From positions 1-32,282 of the forward strand of contig JAFMMO010000014.1 of the NCBI GenBank assembly GCA_017859655.1: 32,282 bases of DNA, written 5' to 3'. Positions 1 to 8,599 of the stretch are shown piece after piece (position 1 is the first letter of the stretch; every line of letters starts with the position of its first letter). The notes beneath the pieces were generated by a model that was given only the letters and a program-made list of their open reading frames with translations, was not told where the DNA came from and searched no databases. The translations under genes were made by a program, and so were the position numbers. This DNA comes from Pseudomonadota bacterium (lineage in GTDB: Bacteria > Planctomycetota > UBA8108 > UBA1146).

Positions 1-224
1 AAGCGGGTGACCGCACCACCCTCCTGATCGACCACGACATGGAGCCCCGCGCCGAGTCGATTTCGCAGCGCCTCCACGAGAGCACGGACCTGCTCCGCGC
101 TCTCGATGTTCCGGCGGAACAGGACGATCCCACCGGGCTCCACCTCACGGAGGAGCTCATCGTCCTCCGAGGTCAGACGAGGGCCGTCGAGAGCGATCCA
201 CAGACGGTCACCGGCGGTGCGCAT
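1..224 (-). CDS. nagZ: Beta-N-acetylhexosaminidase (glycoside hydrolase 3, NagZ type), N-terminal fragment
   Basis: This is the first 74 or so codons of a minus-strand gene that runs off the left edge of the window. It starts at ATG 224. The visible protein has the family's opening features: a GP-x-L start region, the segment PGGIVLFRRNIES, and then VVVDQEGGAV followed by a basic residue, the conserved substrate-pocket strand of GH3 NagZ enzymes. NagZ removes N-acetylglucosamine from muropeptides during cell-wall recycling, normally in the cytoplasm. The ATG lies 17 nt inside the end of the upstream symporter gene, so the two are probably translationally coupled. That pairing suggests import and hydrolysis of amino-sugar compounds, which is inference. 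The catalytic His/Asp loop lies outside the window, so activity cannot be judged. Confidence 0.8.
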   Translation of the reverse strand, partial: MRTAGDRLWIALDGPRLTSEDDELLREVEPGGIVLFRRNIESAEQVRALVEALRNRLGAGLHVVVDQEGGAVTR

Positions 225-1737
225 CGGACTCCCCATCGCTCTCCGGCCACCCGGGGGCACCGCTCGCGGTTCCTCCCGGGAACAGCGCGATGACGACCAT
301 CGTCACGAGCGCGCAGATCGGGATCCGCCAGACCCACGCGACCCAGACCTGATCCCAGATCGTCTGCTGAAGGAAGAGGAGGACGCCCAGCGCTCCGCCG
401 ACACACAGCCCCGCGACCGCGCCCGCCCCTCGTCCTCGACGGGAGAGGAGCGCCATCGCGAACAGACCGAGGAGAGCGCCGTAGACGATCCCCATGGAGG
501 AGAGCGCGACCTCCACCAGACTCAGCCCCTGCTCCGCATGCTCGGACTGATGAACGGAGAATCCGATCGCACCTCCCACGAGCAGCGCCGCGATGACGAC
601 GTTCCCCCGGCGGGCGCGGGAGCTCGTTCCCGCCTCCGAGCTCGCGTCCCTGCTCGACGACGCGACCGCGATGTCCACGGTCCAGGTCGCGCCGATGGCG
701 CAGATCGCGGAGTCGAGGCTCGACATCGCAGCGGCGAAGAGCCCGGCCACGACCAGGCCCCGCCACGGGTCCTCCATCCGATCGCGAACGAAGCTGGCCA
801 CGAGATCCTGCCCGCCCGCACCCCCACCCTCGAGGGCATGGAGGGCGGCGAGGCCGGTGCCCACCGAGAGGAACAGGACGACCACGGGGATGTTCACGAA
901 CCCGCTGCTGACGAGCGCGGCGCCGCCCGCCCTCCCGGTCCGGGTGGTGAGGAGCCTCTGCACCATGTCATGGTCGGTGGAGTGGGTCGCGAGGGTGAGG
1001 AAGAACCCACCCGCGACCGCCGAGACGACGAAGCTGCTGGAGGCGAGGAGTCCGCGGAGTCCTCCGTCGAGCTCGAGCTGGAGGAGCCTCGCCGCATCCT
1101 GATCCCGCGTCCACTCGAGGAGCGCCGCCGCGCCACCCGGTGCCTGCGCGGTGATCGCGGCGAGGATCGCTCCCGCCCCGCAGAGGAGGACGAGCCCCTG
1201 AAACGCATCGGTCCAGATGACCGCCCGGATCCCCCCGCTCACGGCATAGATCGCCGCGATTCCTCCGCAGCCCAGGACCGCGACCTCGAGGGAGAGACCG
1301 GAGACGAGGGCGAAGGCGGTCCCCGCGATGAAGAGGCGCACGGACGAGGCGAAGAGTCTCCCCACAAGGAAGGTCCACGCGGTGGCGAGGCGGGCGGAGG
1401 GTCCGCAGCGCTGGCCGATGAACTCGTAGACCGTGCGGACCCCGCGGCGGTGGTAGAGCGGAATCACCCAGATCCCCAGGACGAGGCGGGCGAGGATCGA
1501 GCCGACCCCGAACTGCAGGTAGGTCCAGGCGAGGGCGCCGTAGGCGCTCTCGGGCACCCCGATGTAGGTCGCCGCGGAGAGCTCGGTCGCCACCAGGCTC
1601 AGGAGAACGGCCGGGGCGGGAATCCTCCGCCCGCCGAGGAGGTAGTCCTCCTCTCCGCCCCGCCGGGTGGTCGCGAGACCGATCCCGAGGACGATGAGGG
1701 CGTAGACCGTGATCGGGAGGATGTCGAGCGCTGACAT
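208..1737 (-). CDS. Sodium:solute symporter (SSS family)
   Basis: A 509-residue inner-membrane transporter with about a dozen hydrophobic segments. It begins with a TM helix at residues 5-22, followed by the SSS-typical GGRRIP turn after the first helix. The family signature GGIRAVIWTDAFQ is at residues 168-180, and a second conserved patch with SSLDSAICAIGATWTVD lies in the C-terminal half. SSS proteins couple Na+ influx to uptake of sugars, amino acids, sialic acid or organic anions; the substrate cannot be read from sequence. Overlap with the NagZ-type glycosidase points to an amino sugar or muropeptide fragment (inference). Start ATG 1737 has no Shine-Dalgarno but sits just downstream of a possible -10 box, so the mRNA may be leaderless. 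The last 20 or so residues are hydrophilic. Confidence 0.88.
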   Translation of the reverse strand: MSALDILPITVYALIVLGIGLATTRRGGEEDYLLGGRRIPAPAVLLSLVATELSAATYIGVPESAYGALAWTYLQFGVGSILARLVLGIWVIPLYHRRGVRTVYEFIGQRCGPSARLATAWTFLVGRLFASSVRLFIAGTAFALVSGLSLEVAVLGCGGIAAIYAVSGGIRAVIWTDAFQGLVLLCGAGAILAAITAQAPGGAAALLEWTRDQDAARLLQLELDGGLRGLLASSSFVVSAVAGGFFLTLATHSTDHDMVQRLLTTRTGRAGGAALVSSGFVNIPVVVLFLSVGTGLAALHALEGGGAGGQDLVASFVRDRMEDPWRGLVVAGLFAAAMSSLDSAICAIGATWTVDIAVASSSRDASSEAGTSSRARRGNVVIAALLVGGAIGFSVHQSEHAEQGLSLVEVALSSMGIVYGALLGLFAMALLSRRGRGAGAVAGLCVGGALGVLLFLQQTIWDQVWVAWVWRIPICALVTMVVIALFPGGTASGAPGWPESDGESDAHRR

Positions 1738-1743
1738 GGGGGC

Positions 1744-1772
1744 AGGATACCGGACCGCTCCCCGGATGGCAG
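1744..1772 (-). promoter_or_regulatory. Possible promoter for the symporter-nagZ unit (leaderless)
   Basis: Read on the minus strand, CTGCCA (1772-1767) and TATCCT (1749-1744) are separated by 17 nt, each matching four of six bases of the sigma-70 consensus. Transcription would begin at about 1737, exactly at the symporter ATG, which has no Shine-Dalgarno. The placement fits a leaderless mRNA, but short motifs like these can occur by chance. Confidence 0.3.
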
Positions 1773-1841
1773 GAGGATCACCGCCCCTTCGGGCTCCGGA
1801 ACGGGTTCCCCTCCGCGAGAGGAGCGGGGAGAATCCAGGGC

Positions 1842-2621
1842 ATGAACAGCCATCTGGAAGACTGGTGCGAGGGAGAGGTTGACGCGCGCATCGGCGCGCT
1901 CTTCGGACCGGAGCCCCTCGCCGGGATCGCCGAGCTCGTCGCGGTCGCCGAGGCCGATGAGGAGATCGAGTCCCAGCTGGTGGAGGTCCTCCAGGCCTCT
2001 CTGGACGATCCCGTCGATGTCACCATGGGGACGGCGGCCGTCACCCTCGTGCTCGGTGAGATCGGGAGCCATGAGGCGATCGGCGCGCTCATCGCGGCGC
2101 TGACCTCGGATGATGAGATGATCGTCGCGGCCGCGATCCGCGCCCTCCGGCGGATCGGCGCCCCCGCCCTCGAGGCCCTGCTGGAGCTTCTCGACGACCC
2201 CGAGATCGATGCGGATGTCGCGCAGTCGATCGTCGAGGCCCTCGAGGGAGTCACCCTCCACGAGCTGGCCGACCTCCGCGCGGAGATCGAGGCGCGGCTC
2301 CTGCAGGAGCTGCTGGAGCCGGGGCTGCGCTCCCGGAGGAGGGAGGCCGCGGCCCTCGCGCTCGCGCGGCTCGGAGTGAGGCGATCGAGGCCGGTGATCG
2401 AGCGCATCTCTTCCGAGGAGTTCCGTCAGGGGAACGCCTTCCTCCTCGAGGCGATCGAGCTCCTCGAGGAGCATCCGGACGGACTCCCCTGCCCCGCCGC
2501 GGGTCCGTGGCAGGAGGACCTCCGCTGGGCGGATGCCGGCACCCTCCCCGGCGGCGAGCTCGAGGAGCCCGAGGCGGATGGGGACGACCCGATCGCCGCG
2601 GCCGATCCCGGCAACAACTGA
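1842..2621 (+). CDS. HEAT-repeat (PBS-lyase type) protein
   Basis: A 259-residue acidic, Leu/Ala/Glu-rich protein with no signal peptide or membrane segment. Residues about 25-150 form paired amphipathic helices of HEAT/PBS-lyase type, for example the stretches containing GEIGSHEAIGALIAAL and RRIGAPALEALLELL, spaced about 30 residues apart. Less regular helices continue to about residue 210, followed by an acidic, disordered-looking tail rich in E, D, P and G. Such repeats are protein-binding scaffolds; no enzymatic residues are visible and no specific partner can be named. The start ATG 1842 is preceded by GGGGAG at a spacing of about 10 nt. It is transcribed divergently from the symporter and converges on the GAPDH-like gene. 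Confidence 0.72.
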   Translation: MNSHLEDWCEGEVDARIGALFGPEPLAGIAELVAVAEADEEIESQLVEVLQASLDDPVDVTMGTAAVTLVLGEIGSHEAIGALIAALTSDDEMIVAAAIRALRRIGAPALEALLELLDDPEIDADVAQSIVEALEGVTLHELADLRAEIEARLLQELLEPGLRSRRREAAALALARLGVRRSRPVIERISSEEFRQGNAFLLEAIELLEEHPDGLPCPAAGPWQEDLRWADAGTLPGGELEEPEADGDDPIAAADPGNN

Positions 2622-2652
2622 GCGGCGCGCCGCGAACGCGGGCGTGAATGGA

Positions 2653-2690
2653 GAAGGGCCCGGTCCTCCCGCGGGAGAACCGGGCCCTTC
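2653..2690. terminator. Bidirectional terminator hairpin between convergent genes
   Basis: Arms 2653-2664 and 2679-2690 pair over 12 bp (GAAGGGCCCGGT with its complement). The pairing continues inward after one mismatch for five more pairs to a very tight loop near 2671. It sits between the stop of the HEAT-repeat gene (2621) and the stop of the minus-strand dehydrogenase (2730). The T-rich flank is short (CTTCCTGTTC on the plus strand), as is usual in GC-rich genomes. Confidence 0.75.
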
Positions 2691-2729
2691 CTGTTCGCCC
2701 CGCGCGGGAGCCGACGGCCCCCCGCAGGC

Positions 2730-3800
2730 TCAGACCTCCGCGAAGAAGTAGCGCCCGAGCACCTGCAGGCGCTCCTCGTACTCATCCGGTTCGATCAGCC
2801 AGAGCGCGCCCGCCACGGAGCTCAACAGCGAGTTGCCGTCCTGGGGCGTGAAGCAGAAGCCGTAGATGTCGTGGTCGCCCACCACCGTCAGCGTCTCGTG
2901 CGGGATCACGGTCTGGTTGAGGATCCGCCCGAAGAAGCCGTGGTCGCGCCCGAAGCTGAAGACCTGGTTCGCGGACTTCTTGTAGGTGAGGGCGAGGCGG
3001 TCGTTCTCCTTCACCTGCTCGAGGATGCGGGAGACCGAGGTCGGCTCCTGCACGCGGAGGTGGAAGCGAAGGGTGTGCATGTACTGGGAGTTGAGCTTCA
3101 CCGCGCTGGAGAAGAGGCGGGGGAACTCGATGTCCAGGGTCTGGAAGAGGTGGTACGCGTCCCGCGCGTGGTGGGTCCCGAAGGACTCCTCCTTGTGCTT
3201 CCCGACCTGAGGGCTCGGCGCGTAGCCGGCGTCCTGACTGACATCGTTCGCGCGCCGCATGCAGACGAAGTCGGCGGAGACGAGGTTGTCCATCCGTCGG
3301 CCGTTGTCGCAGGCCATCGTCTGGATGATCGCGGCCAGGTTGTGGGTGTTGCAGCTGACGACATGGAGGAAGCGATCCTCCCGCGGGTCGAGCGCGGCGT
3401 CGTTGATCCCGCGCGCATACATCTTCCCGAAGCCGAACTCAGAGCCCTGGGCGATGAAGCCCTTCACCCCGGACGCGGAGGAGTAGAGCGACTCCTTGTT
3501 GGCGATCCCCGCCCCCGACGGCGTGCAGTCGATCACGACGCTCGCGCGCTCGATCGCCTCGGCGGTCTCGAAGGTCGGGAGCATCCCGAGCTTCTCGAAG
3601 CCGGACATCGCCTCGTCCCCGGTCGCGAGCCGCGCTCCGCGCTGCAGGAGGTCCTGGACCTTGGACCGATCGGTGTAGAGCGGCGTCCGCTTGTTGAAGG
3701 TGATCTCGTCGAGGCCCAGCTCATTCTTGAGGTGACAAAGCAGACCGATGAGGGGCTCACCGATCGTCCCGGTCCCCACGACGTGCACGATGTTCGGCAC
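2730..3800 (-). CDS. Type II (archaeal-type) glyceraldehyde-3-phosphate dehydrogenase-like protein
   Basis: A 356-residue NAD(P)-dependent dehydrogenase. The N-terminus has a Rossmann dinucleotide loop VVGTGTIG (residues 7-14). IDCTPSGAG at 90-98 matches the archaeal IDCTPEGIG strand, and AQGSEFG corresponds to the archaeal FQGGEKHE segment. VVSCNTHNL at 147-155 places the predicted catalytic Cys at 150, as in archaeal VVSCNTTGL. A later MH motif (QYMHTLRF) and an ending TLTVVGDHDIYGF also follow the archaeal order. Archaeal-type GAPDH oxidises glyceraldehyde-3-phosphate; here divergence around the Cys (HNL for TGL) and in the phosphate-binding region leaves the substrate open. Start GTG 3800 has AAGGA seven bases upstream. 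It is a single-gene unit with its own promoter and leader hairpin. Confidence 0.75.
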   Translation of the reverse strand: MPNIVHVVGTGTIGEPLIGLLCHLKNELGLDEITFNKRTPLYTDRSKVQDLLQRGARLATGDEAMSGFEKLGMLPTFETAEAIERASVVIDCTPSGAGIANKESLYSSASGVKGFIAQGSEFGFGKMYARGINDAALDPREDRFLHVVSCNTHNLAAIIQTMACDNGRRMDNLVSADFVCMRRANDVSQDAGYAPSPQVGKHKEESFGTHHARDAYHLFQTLDIEFPRLFSSAVKLNSQYMHTLRFHLRVQEPTSVSRILEQVKENDRLALTYKKSANQVFSFGRDHGFFGRILNQTVIPHETLTVVGDHDIYGFCFTPQDGNSLLSSVAGALWLIEPDEYEERLQVLGRYFFAEV

Positions 3801-3870
3801 CTTGGGTTCCTTCCCCTGCCCCCCGGACCACCTGAGGCGTGAGCACCTCGGGGATCGATGTCGGGGGGGA

Positions 3871-3890
3871 GGCCCGCCGAACGGCGGGCC
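3871..3890 (-). promoter_or_regulatory. Perfect 9-bp hairpin in the leader of the GAPDH-like gene
   Basis: GGCCCGCCG and its exact complement flank a two-base loop at 3871-3890. On the minus strand the hairpin is followed by a T/C run (TCCCCCCC). It lies between the predicted start of transcription (about 3949) and the GTG start codon (3800), so it could act as a transcription attenuator or protect the mRNA 5' end. No leader peptide or known riboswitch core was recognised. In the 3801-4121 gap I see only this hairpin, the promoter at 3956-3984 and the terminator at 4036-4068. Confidence 0.5.
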
Positions 3891-3955
3891 GGTTCGCGCG
3901 GTGGCACCACTGGGTCAACATGACACCGGGGCCTCACCGCGGACTCTCCCCTCAC

Positions 3956-3984
3956 ATCGTATCGCGCCGCCCTTCGGGGTTGAA
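3956..3984 (-). promoter_or_regulatory. Promoter of the GAPDH-like gene
   Basis: On the minus strand TTCAAC (3984-3979) is followed after exactly 17 nt by TACGAT (3961-3956). Transcription would start near 3949 and give a leader of about 150 nt. The same GCGCGATACGATG context recurs at the strong candidate promoter at 8985-9012, which supports both calls. Confidence 0.55.
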
Positions 3985-4035
3985 GCGCGGCCCGGGATCT
4001 CAGCGGGAAGTTCCCGGAGCCCCCGGGAATGGAGA

Positions 4036-4068
4036 GCGGGCCCGACCGGTCTCACCGGTCGGGCCCGC
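4036..4068 (-). terminator. Terminator of the Gly-rich lipoprotein gene
   Basis: A perfect 15-bp inverted repeat (arms 4036-4050 and 4054-4068, three-base loop CTC) begins about 55 bp past the lipoprotein stop codon at 4122 in its direction of transcription. No long T tract follows. Confidence 0.75.
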
Positions 4069-4121
4069 CCCGCCTGTCACTGGAAGTCCGTCGCCCGAGA
4101 GCCCCTCAGGGCCCTCCGGGA

Positions 4122-7100
4122 TCAGTTGTTGAAGTCGATCTGGATCTGGTCGATCACCGGCGCATCGGTCGCAGTGGTGTAGAGGAGGACCCGCAGGCGG
4201 ATGAACTCGACCGCATCGAGGAGGTCGGTGTCATCGAGCGGTCCGAACCACTCGCCGGGGACCGCGGGGCTCGCGGGATCGGCGTAGGCACCTTCGATGA
4301 GGACCCGGTACTCCGTGCCGGCGCCGGCGGTCGAGAGGTCGACCACCGACTGGGCGCCGGTCGCGAACGAGGCTCCGCCGATCAGCGTGCTCCCGTCCTC
4401 CGCGATCAGGCGGTAGGCGGTGCTCACGGCGGTGCGCTCGCGGAGGTCCGCGGTCGAGAAGGCGCCGGTGAGGAAGGCACCGACATTCTGACCGGACCCG
4501 TCCGTGAAGCCGAGCGGGGTCTCCATCCGGACCCGGCCGTCCGCCCCATCCCCCGCAGTGAACTGCGCGGTCGGACCGAGCGGGTAGGTCGAGACCGGCT
4601 CGAGGTTCGCCAGTCCGCCCTGGGTGTCGATCACGGCAAGCGGGAGGATGTTGACGGTGCTCGTGCTGCGCATGCGGATCGCACCCCCGGCCCCCGCGCC
4701 ACCGCTTCCGGCGTTCGAGGGTCCGCGGACGGCGTTTCCGCCGCGCGCGCGCAGGACGGCCGTGGAGTTCACCGAGATCGGTCCGCGGCTGAAGACCTCG
4801 ACGAACCCGCCGCCGCCGCCGCCGCCGCTCCCCGGGGAGAGGACGGAGCCGCTGGCGTACGCGCCGCCGCCCGCGCCACCACCGCCCCCGGCGCGAAGCT
4901 CGATCGCCTCAGCCGGGTTCTCGGGGTCGATGACGAGGAAGAAGTTCGATCCGTAGGAGGTTCCGCCCATGCCACCGGGCTCGCAGCCCCCGGAGGCGCC
5001 CGCGTCGGTTCCGGCGCTCGAGAACCCGCCACCACCGCCGGAGCTGCCGTCGCAGGGGTCGGCGTCGGTCGAGCCGTACCCGCCCTGCGCCGCGACGATG
5101 CCGTCGGAGGGGACCGGGTTTCCGGTGCCGCCGCCGCCGCCGAGGGGCGGGGTCATGGCGATCAGGGAGTCCGGGATCACGGCGGAGAGGCCGCCCGCCG
5201 CGCCACCGGTGGAGGTCAGCGCCGCGGGATCGACCGCGCCACCCTCTCCTCCGGCACCACCACCGGCGCCCGGCGCGCCGCCGAGCCCCGGGAGGGGGTT
5301 GAGCGGATCGGAGAAGTCAGGCTCTCCTCCCGCCTCACCGGAGACATCGATCGTGCCGGAGATCGTGGTGAAGCCGCTGCACTCGAAGACGAGAGGCATC
5401 GAGCCCCGACCGACGAGCGCGATCCCGAACGGGACCTCGAGGTTGCGGAGCTCGAAGACCCAGGAGTCTCCCCCGGTGGAGAGAGCCGGGTTCGTGAAGA
5501 CGAGGACGCCGTTCGAGTCGTAGACCTCTCCGAGGTCGGTGTCGACGACATACTCGACCATGCCGAGGTTCGGGCTGGAGGGATCGGTGACCGCCACCTG
5601 GCCGGCCGCGGTCAGCACGGAGGAGTCGAGGTCGGTGAAGGAAATGCCCGGGAGGTCGGCTCCGACCGACATCACGCCGATCGACACGCCGATGGTGCCC
5701 TCGGCCGGGTCGTAGGTCCCCTCGTTGATGCCGGCCTGGGCGAGGTTGCCCTGAACCGAGATCCGCCCGGGGGATCCGTCTCCACCATTGACCGGGTTCA
5801 GGCTGCTGCTGCTCGCGATGCCACCAAAGCCGCCGGCGACGTTCAGCAGCGCGTCCGCGCCGAACTCGACGTTGCCGGTCGCGTGGAGCATGATCGCCCC
5901 GCCGGCTCCGCCGCCGCCCGCGCCGGACTGCTGTCCGGGACTGCCCTTGGCGCCATCGCCACCGGCGCAGGAGATCGTGCCGAGGATCTGGATCGAGCCG
6001 CGCGCGGCGACGCCGAACGCGCCGCCACCGCCGCCACCGCCGCCACCGTGACGGGCGGAGATGTTGTTGTTCGCGAAGACCGCGACCGCGCCTCCTCCAC
6101 CGCCGCCGGCTCCCGCCGTCAGGGTGGTGAGCCACTTGTCGCCGCGAGCCGGTCCTCCCGGGGAGGGCGGCAGACAGATCGCGTTGCTGGACGGGTCCTC
6201 GTAGAGGGCGTTGATCGCATCGTCGCCGTGCTCGGCGTGGCCCCCTCCGCCACCGCAGCCCGCGCGAGGCGAGGAGCTTCCGCCGGTGCCGGTGACATAG
6301 GTGCTGCTCAGGCCGCCATAGCCGCCCTCGAGGCCACCCCGACCCGCCGGATCGATCGAGTCCACGAGGAGGTTCGCGCCGTCGATCGAGACGAACGCCC
6401 CGTCTCCCCCGGCTCCCCCGCCGCAGATTCCACCGGCGCCGCCGGGGGTGTTGCTGCCGGAGGTCGCGTCGACCGCGGCCTCACCGTCGAAGTTGATCTC
6501 GCCGGCGATCACCACGGACTGGAACTCGTCGGTGCCATCCCCCGCGACGCGGAAGAGGACCGGGTTCGATCCCTGCCAGGTCACGTCGGCGCCCTCCTGA
6601 ATGAGGAGGCTCCGGACGTGGAACTCGCCGGCGGTCGCGCCCGGGTTGTTCTGCAGGAGATCGACAGGGTTCACCGGGTCGGTCTCATCGAGGATGAACA
6701 TGCTGTCGGTGTCGATCACGTAGACGCCTCCGGCGAGCAGGATGATGTCATCCGTGCCCGCGCCGGTCGCGGGGATGATCGGAGCGCCGACGGGGGGAGG
6801 GGCCGCGGTCAGCACGCCCGGGCTGTTGGCGGAGTTCCAGAGCGCGTTCGTGCCGGGACCCTGCTGGTTGTTCGAGTTGAAGTCCTCGACGATCGAGAAG
6901 GTCGCCCCGACGTCGTTGTTGACGACGATCACCGGCGAGACGTAGTCCGGGACGCAGCTCGGGGTGAAGAGGGAGGTACCGCCCGAGGCCTCGTCGAAGA
7001 GGATCCGGATCTGCGTCGTGACGAGCCCGAGGCTCGGGGGGATGTCCGCGGAGGAGTCCCAATGGAGGGTGTAGGTGGTCCCCGGCCCCACGACCCCCTC

Positions 7101-8207
7101 GACATCGCTGACCTGCGAGGAGTTCCCCGGCATGAGGCGCGCGGTGCTCGGGCTGATCTGGTTCGGGTCCTGGGTCAGCGGCAGCCAGGTGTTCCCGGTC
7201 GGGTCGGTCGGATCACGGAACTCGAAGGTGGCATCCCACAGGGTCTCGGAGGGATCGCTGGCGTAGGTGAACGCCATGTCGATGATCCCCGCGCGGATCC
7301 CGGCCGGGATCGAGGCGGAGGTGACATACGGCTCAATCCCCGCGAAGGAGCCCGGCCTTCCGAGTGGAATCTGGAACGGAACCGCAGAGCCGGAGAGCCC
7401 GAGGCTGCTGGAGACGACGGTCAGCTCCAGTGCCTGGGAGTTGCAGGAGTTGTTGACGATGAGCCCGTTCGGGAGCTCGACGGTGACCCCCTCCATGCCG
7501 GTCGGAAGCGTGTACGCGGCGGAGAAGGGGATGCCGTTCGTGATCCCGGCGGCCGGGATCGACGAGGACTGGTCGTCGGCGATGAAGACATCGGTGACGT
7601 TGTTGATCAGGTTGTAGCCGAGCAGCGTGACGGTGTTCGGCTGCAGCGCACCGAAGGGCTGCAGGATCGCGAAGCCGAGGCCGCTGTCGTTGATCGCATA
7701 GCCGAGGACGACCGGCGCACCGGTGAAGCCGCGCGCACCCGCCGGGACCCCATCCTGGGTCAGGCCGGTGTTCGGGTTGAGCACGTTGTCGATCTCGACA
7801 TTGAGGAAGCCGGTGCGCACTCCGGTGGGGATGCGGACGGTGAGGCTGGAGTCCGCGCCCTCCCCTTCGACGAACACGCCGACATTCACGCTCTCGATGC
7901 GCCCCGGAATGCTGATGCTTCCGTTGTTGTTCGTGAAGTAGACGTGGTTCTCGTCGAGGTTCGGCGAGAAGTTCTTGCCGCTGACCGTGATCAGGTCACC
8001 GGGGGCTCCCCCCTCAGGGTTGATCCCGGTCACGAGGGGCTGAGCGGGATCGAGCTGGGGGCCCGGCGGGCCCGCCTCGTTCCGACTTCCCGTGTTGCAG
8101 CCGGCGGTCAGGAGGAGCGGCAGGAGGAACGCCCCGATGAGGGCGAGGTTCCGCGCCGCGCGCACGCGCCAGAGATCGTTCCGGGGTCGACTGGCAACCT
8201 TTGCCAC
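4122..8207 (-). CDS. Giant Gly-rich lipoprotein with IPT/TIG-like domains
   Basis: Starting at GTG 8207 gives 1361 residues. This start has AAAGGAG seven bases upstream and places a basic N-region and hydrophobic core (about residues 21-34) just before a lipobox-like TAGC, with Cys37 as the likely lipidated residue. An in-frame ATG at 8318 would add a sequence unlike a signal peptide. Residues about 50-150 form an IPT/TIG domain (VTGINPEGGAPGDLITVSG), with one or two similar beta-sandwich units after it. From about residue 520 there are blocks of Gly-Gly-Ala runs interleaved with short beta-strand segments (GSIQILGTISCAGGDG style), ending in a compact domain that includes DAPVIDQIQIDFNN. The architecture indicates a surface or periplasmic structural/adhesive protein with a possible beta-helix. 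No catalytic motif was recognised. Confidence 0.75.
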   Translation of the reverse strand: MAKVASRPRNDLWRVRAARNLALIGAFLLPLLLTAGCNTGSRNEAGPPGPQLDPAQPLVTGINPEGGAPGDLITVSGKNFSPNLDENHVYFTNNNGSISIPGRIESVNVGVFVEGEGADSSLTVRIPTGVRTGFLNVEIDNVLNPNTGLTQDGVPAGARGFTGAPVVLGYAINDSGLGFAILQPFGALQPNTVTLLGYNLINNVTDVFIADDQSSSIPAAGITNGIPFSAAYTLPTGMEGVTVELPNGLIVNNSCNSQALELTVVSSSLGLSGSAVPFQIPLGRPGSFAGIEPYVTSASIPAGIRAGIIDMAFTYASDPSETLWDATFEFRDPTDPTGNTWLPLTQDPNQISPSTARLMPGNSSQVSDVEGVVGPGTTYTLHWDSSADIPPSLGLVTTQIRILFDEASGGTSLFTPSCVPDYVSPVIVVNNDVGATFSIVEDFNSNNQQGPGTNALWNSANSPGVLTAAPPPVGAPIIPATGAGTDDIILLAGGVYVIDTDSMFILDETDPVNPVDLLQNNPGATAGEFHVRSLLIQEGADVTWQGSNPVLFRVAGDGTDEFQSVVIAGEINFDGEAAVDATSGSNTPGGAGGICGGGAGGDGAFVSIDGANLLVDSIDPAGRGGLEGGYGGLSSTYVTGTGGSSSPRAGCGGGGGHAEHGDDAINALYEDPSSNAICLPPSPGGPARGDKWLTTLTAGAGGGGGGAVAVFANNNISARHGGGGGGGGGAFGVAARGSIQILGTISCAGGDGAKGSPGQQSGAGGGGAGGAIMLHATGNVEFGADALLNVAGGFGGIASSSSLNPVNGGDGSPGRISVQGNLAQAGINEGTYDPAEGTIGVSIGVMSVGADLPGISFTDLDSSVLTAAGQVAVTDPSSPNLGMVEYVVDTDLGEVYDSNGVLVFTNPALSTGGDSWVFELRNLEVPFGIALVGRGSMPLVFECSGFTTISGTIDVSGEAGGEPDFSDPLNPLPGLGGAPGAGGGAGGEGGAVDPAALTSTGGAAGGLSAVIPDSLIAMTPPLGGGGGTGNPVPSDGIVAAQGGYGSTDADPCDGSSGGGGGFSSAGTDAGASGGCEPGGMGGTSYGSNFFLVIDPENPAEAIELRAGGGGGAGGGAYASGSVLSPGSGGGGGGGFVEVFSRGPISVNSTAVLRARGGNAVRGPSNAGSGGAGAGGAIRMRSTSTVNILPLAVIDTQGGLANLEPVSTYPLGPTAQFTAGDGADGRVRMETPLGFTDGSGQNVGAFLTGAFSTADLRERTAVSTAYRLIAEDGSTLIGGASFATGAQSVVDLSTAGAGTEYRVLIEGAYADPASPAVPGEWFGPLDDTDLLDAVEFIRLRVLLYTTATDAPVIDQIQIDFNN

Positions 8208-8599
8208 GCCAGAGCTCCTTTCTCCTCGGGCGACCCTCGTGGCCGGCCGCGCACCCCCTCGGGCCTGCGGTCCGGCGAACACGAATCCTCGGTCGTCGAG
8301 GAATTGCTTCCGTCCCACCCGGTCCGGGTGGGCTCTTTCCCTGGGGAATCGAGGCCAGCTGCGAGGCGAGTTCCGGCCCGATCAAACGGGACCAGGTCGC
8401 TCTTCGCCGGCGCTTCGGGGGTCGCTCGGGTCCCCGTCGAGAGGTGACAGCCCCTCGATCTCCCGAACCCCCGTCCCTCCCGCGGTTCCGCGGGCGAGGT
8501 GAGTGGCCCATACCGAGCAGCGAGGCCACTCGGAGGCTGCAGCAAAGGCGATGCCGAGCGGACAACGCCGCCGAACTGCGCGAATCCTGCAGCTTTCGA

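Noticed and set aside
4029-8447. A long open frame on the plus strand (about 1470 codons)
   Set aside because: Antisense to the Gly-rich lipoprotein; its Arg/Gly/Asp content mirrors the Gly codons of the true gene, and no domain or ribosome site supports it.
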